Below, one piece after another: positions 62,284 to 64,000 of a stretch of DNA of 64,000 bases. Under the pieces are notes generated by a model. It did no database searches. It saw only the letters and a list, made by a program, of their open reading frames with translations, and was not told where the DNA came from. The number at the start of each line of letters is the position of its first letter. The first letter of the stretch is position 1. This DNA comes from Eubacterium sp. (lineage in GTDB: Bacteria; Bacillota; Clostridia; Lachnospirales; Lachnospiraceae), in assembly GCA_017472565.1 (NCBI GenBank), contig JAFUPY010000097.1, positions 1 through 64,000 on the forward strand. Reading direction: 5' to 3'. The position numbers and the translations under genes were made by a program.

Positions 62284-63657
62284 ATGGGAAGATATTTTGG
62301 AACGGATGGCTTCCGTGGCGAAGCAAACAAGAATCTTACAGTAGAACACGCCTTTAAGGTGGGACGTTTTTTAGGATGGTATTATGGAGAGTTGAAAGGC
62401 GGCAAGGCCAATATTGTAATCGGTAAAGATACCCGCCGTTCCAGCTATATGTTTGAGTATGCTCTGGTGGCCGGTCTGACAGCGTCCGGTGCAGATGCTT
62501 ATCTGCTGCATGTAACAACAACACCATCTGTGTCCTATGTCGTTCGTGCAGATGATTTTGACTGCGGTATTATGATTTCCGCAAGCCATAACCCATTCCA
62601 TGACAACGGCATTAAGCTGATCAATGGAAATGGAGAAAAGATGGACGAAAAGACCGTCTCCTATGTAGAAGATTATATTGATGGAAACGTAGAACTGTTT
62701 GGAGAATCCATGTCAGAGATCCCGTATGCAACAGGAGAAGCCATTGGCCGTACCATTGACTATGCGGCAGGCAGAAACCGTTACGTTGGGTATCTGATTT
62801 CTCTGGCACAACACAGCTTTAAAAATATTCGTGTTGGTCTGGACTGTGCAAATGGCAGTGCATGGCAGATTGCAAAAAATGTATTTGATGCCCTTGGCGC
62901 AAAAACTTATGTGATCAACAACGAACCAAATGGAACCAATATCAATACCAATGCAGGCTCTACCCACATTGAAGTTTTGCAGAAGTATGTGAAGGACAAC
63001 AATCTGGATATTGGTTTTGCTTACGATGGTGATGCAGACCGCTGTATTGCTGTGGATGAAAATGGCAATGTGGTTGACGGTGACCTGATCCTCTATATTT
63101 GCGGTAAGCATCTGAAGGAACAGGGCAAGCTGCTGAACAACACTGTTGTTACCACCATCATGTCCAACTTTGGCCTTTACAAAGCCTTTGACGAAGCTGG
63201 TATCAACTATGAAAAAACAGCGGTTGGCGACAAATATGTTTACGAAAACATGGTACAGAACGGACACCGCATTGGTGGCGAACAGTCTGGACACATTATT
63301 TTCAGCAAATATGCAACCACAGGAGACGGTATTCTCACATCTCTTCAGGTCATGGAAGTGGTGCTTGCAAAGAAAACCACACTCAGCAAGCTGGCAGAGC
63401 CTGTTCGCATTTATCCACAGGTGCTGAAAAACATTCGTGTTAACAGTAAACCAGAGGCACAGAATGATCCTGCTGTACAGGCCGCGGTGCAGAAAGTAGC
63501 AGAGGAACTGGGTGACACCGGACGTATCCTGGTGCGCGAAAGCGGTACTGAACCAGTCATCCGCGTGATGGTGGAAGCTCCATCCGAAGCACTTTGTGAA
63601 AAATATGTAGTACAGGTCATTGATGTAATCAAAGCGAAGGGCCATGAAGCAAAGTAA
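62284..63657 (+). CDS. glmM: Phosphoglucosamine mutase
   Basis: The 457-aa enzyme converts glucosamine 6-phosphate to the 1-phosphate for UDP-GlcNAc and peptidoglycan. It starts GRYFGTDGFRGEANKNLTVE; other motifs are catalytic Ser101 in IMISASHNPFHDNGIK, metal-binding AYDGDADRCIAVDE, sugar-binding GGEQSGHIIF and phosphate-binding RESGTEPVIRVM. I chose ATG 62284, behind AAGGAGTATTAAAATC; an earlier start at 62257 overlaps the ribosome site. It completes the cdaA-cdaR-glmM set. Confidence 0.96.
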   Translation: MGRYFGTDGFRGEANKNLTVEHAFKVGRFLGWYYGELKGGKANIVIGKDTRRSSYMFEYALVAGLTASGADAYLLHVTTTPSVSYVVRADDFDCGIMISASHNPFHDNGIKLINGNGEKMDEKTVSYVEDYIDGNVELFGESMSEIPYATGEAIGRTIDYAAGRNRYVGYLISLAQHSFKNIRVGLDCANGSAWQIAKNVFDALGAKTYVINNEPNGTNINTNAGSTHIEVLQKYVKDNNLDIGFAYDGDADRCIAVDENGNVVDGDLILYICGKHLKEQGKLLNNTVVTTIMSNFGLYKAFDEAGINYEKTAVGDKYVYENMVQNGHRIGGEQSGHIIFSKYATTGDGILTSLQVMEVVLAKKTTLSKLAEPVRIYPQVLKNIRVNSKPEAQNDPAVQAAVQKVAEELGDTGRILVRESGTEPVIRVMVEAPSEALCEKYVVQVIDVIKAKGHEAK

Positions 63658-63770
63658 GATGTGGTAAATTCACGTTTAGAAATAACAATGCAATTCCATA
63701 AAAATATATAAGGAGAGCATACTAAAACAGGGGAAGTATTGTATGTCTTTAGTATAAAAGACAAAGGAAA

Positions 63771-64000
63771 ATGGAACATAAAAATACAAAAGAAAACTTA
63801 CATCATATGGATCGTCCATTGATTGTAAAGATTATCAGTATCTTAATCTGTGCAGCCATGCTGGTGGGCATTCCAGTGACTGCCAGTACGGATCGTGTGG
63901 CATTTGCCCAGCATCCACATGAACTGTCGGAGGTGATTGTGGTTGCAGAAGCGGATTGCGTCAATGCAGGTGTGGCTTATCAGGAATGCCGGTATGAGGG
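63771..64000 (+). CDS. Secreted or membrane-anchored protein (partial, runs off right edge)
   Basis: ATG 63771 follows AAAGGAA and the frame stays open to the window end (76 codons). A charged start (EHKNTKENLHHMDRPLIVK) leads into a signal-type helix IISILICAAMLVGIPVTAS, then an extracellular-like sequence with two cysteines (EADCVNAG, YQECRYEG). No domain can be named from this part. Confidence 0.7.
   Translation, partial: MEHKNTKENLHHMDRPLIVKIISILICAAMLVGIPVTASTDRVAFAQHPHELSEVIVVAEADCVNAGVAYQECRYE

Noticed and set aside
62713..63645. 310-codon minus-strand frame
   Set aside because: Antisense shadow of glmM, no domain and no ribosome site.
1..64000. tRNA, rRNA or insertion sequence
   Set aside because: No tRNA T-loop pattern, rRNA segment or transposase was recognised in any intergenic region.

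Overview
The window looks like chromosome of a gut-type Lachnospiraceae bacterium (low-to-mid GC Firmicutes, class Clostridia). The basis is a set of strong AGGAGG ribosome binding sites, Rho-independent terminators, sigmaA promoters, and a typical clostridial gene set: cdaA-cdaR-glmM, VTC/DUF4956 genes, a Gx transporter, a TSCPD protein, several NhaC and MATE transporters, and a ferredoxin-domain aldo/keto reductase. I saw no rRNA, tRNA or CRISPR array. Genus cannot be set from the sequence alone.

Layout. 1-1.6 kb is a small accessory patch: an XRE repressor running off the left edge, a divergent 63-aa gene behind a promoter with two palindromic operators, and a BRO-N antirepressor-type protein. 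1.8-7.6 kb holds transport and redox genes (SdpI-like, OFA-type MFS, MATE, aldo/keto reductase, NhaC). 7.8-14.6 kb is a PotABCD-type ABC importer followed without a terminator by fructoselysine genes frlB, frlC and a frameshifted frlD; I infer Amadori-product uptake and breakdown. 14.7-26.3 kb carries a zinc-ribbon protein, a second MATE, yhdT-panF, a cation efflux protein, a GNAT protein, a second NhaC and a surface trio (Cthe_2159-type lipoprotein, VTC domain, DUF4956). 26.3-36 kb has a leftward MoxR/DUF58/membrane cluster, then a Gx transporter, HAD hydrolase, trigger-factor-like PPIase, GntR-ABC operon and YbjQ. 36-37 kb is a gene-free kilobase. 37-45.4 kb is TSCPD, secA, a TRAP operon in unusual M-P-Q order and an SLC13-type transporter. 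45.5-47.4 kb is a rearranged spot with an SDR remnant and a rhuM gene between 61-bp direct repeats. 47.5-64 kb is housekeeping: uvrB-uvrA, mreB, recD2, comF, cdaA-cdaR, HPr, a sugar nucleotidyltransferase, glmM, and the start of a secreted protein.

The most unusual material is in the intergenic regions. A leftward transcription unit (36746 to 36112) has a TTGACG-17-TACAAT promoter, three tandem copies of a GGAGGTACGGTCC module about 52 nt apart, six 23-25-nt stem-loops at 41-44-nt spacing whose 15-nt loops are conserved while the stems vary, and a Rho-independent terminator. A second unit (20690-20918, rightward) has its own promoter and terminator and two copies of the same GGAGG-(U)ACGGUCCAAU module 50 nt apart, each leading into a two-codon reading frame. 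I recognise neither; together they look like an undescribed RNA family. A third short transcript (about 30909-31020) carries CUCCUCCC in its terminator loop. A separate hairpin-forming repeat of about 62 bp sits at 36959-37018 (minus) and 52457-52520 (plus).
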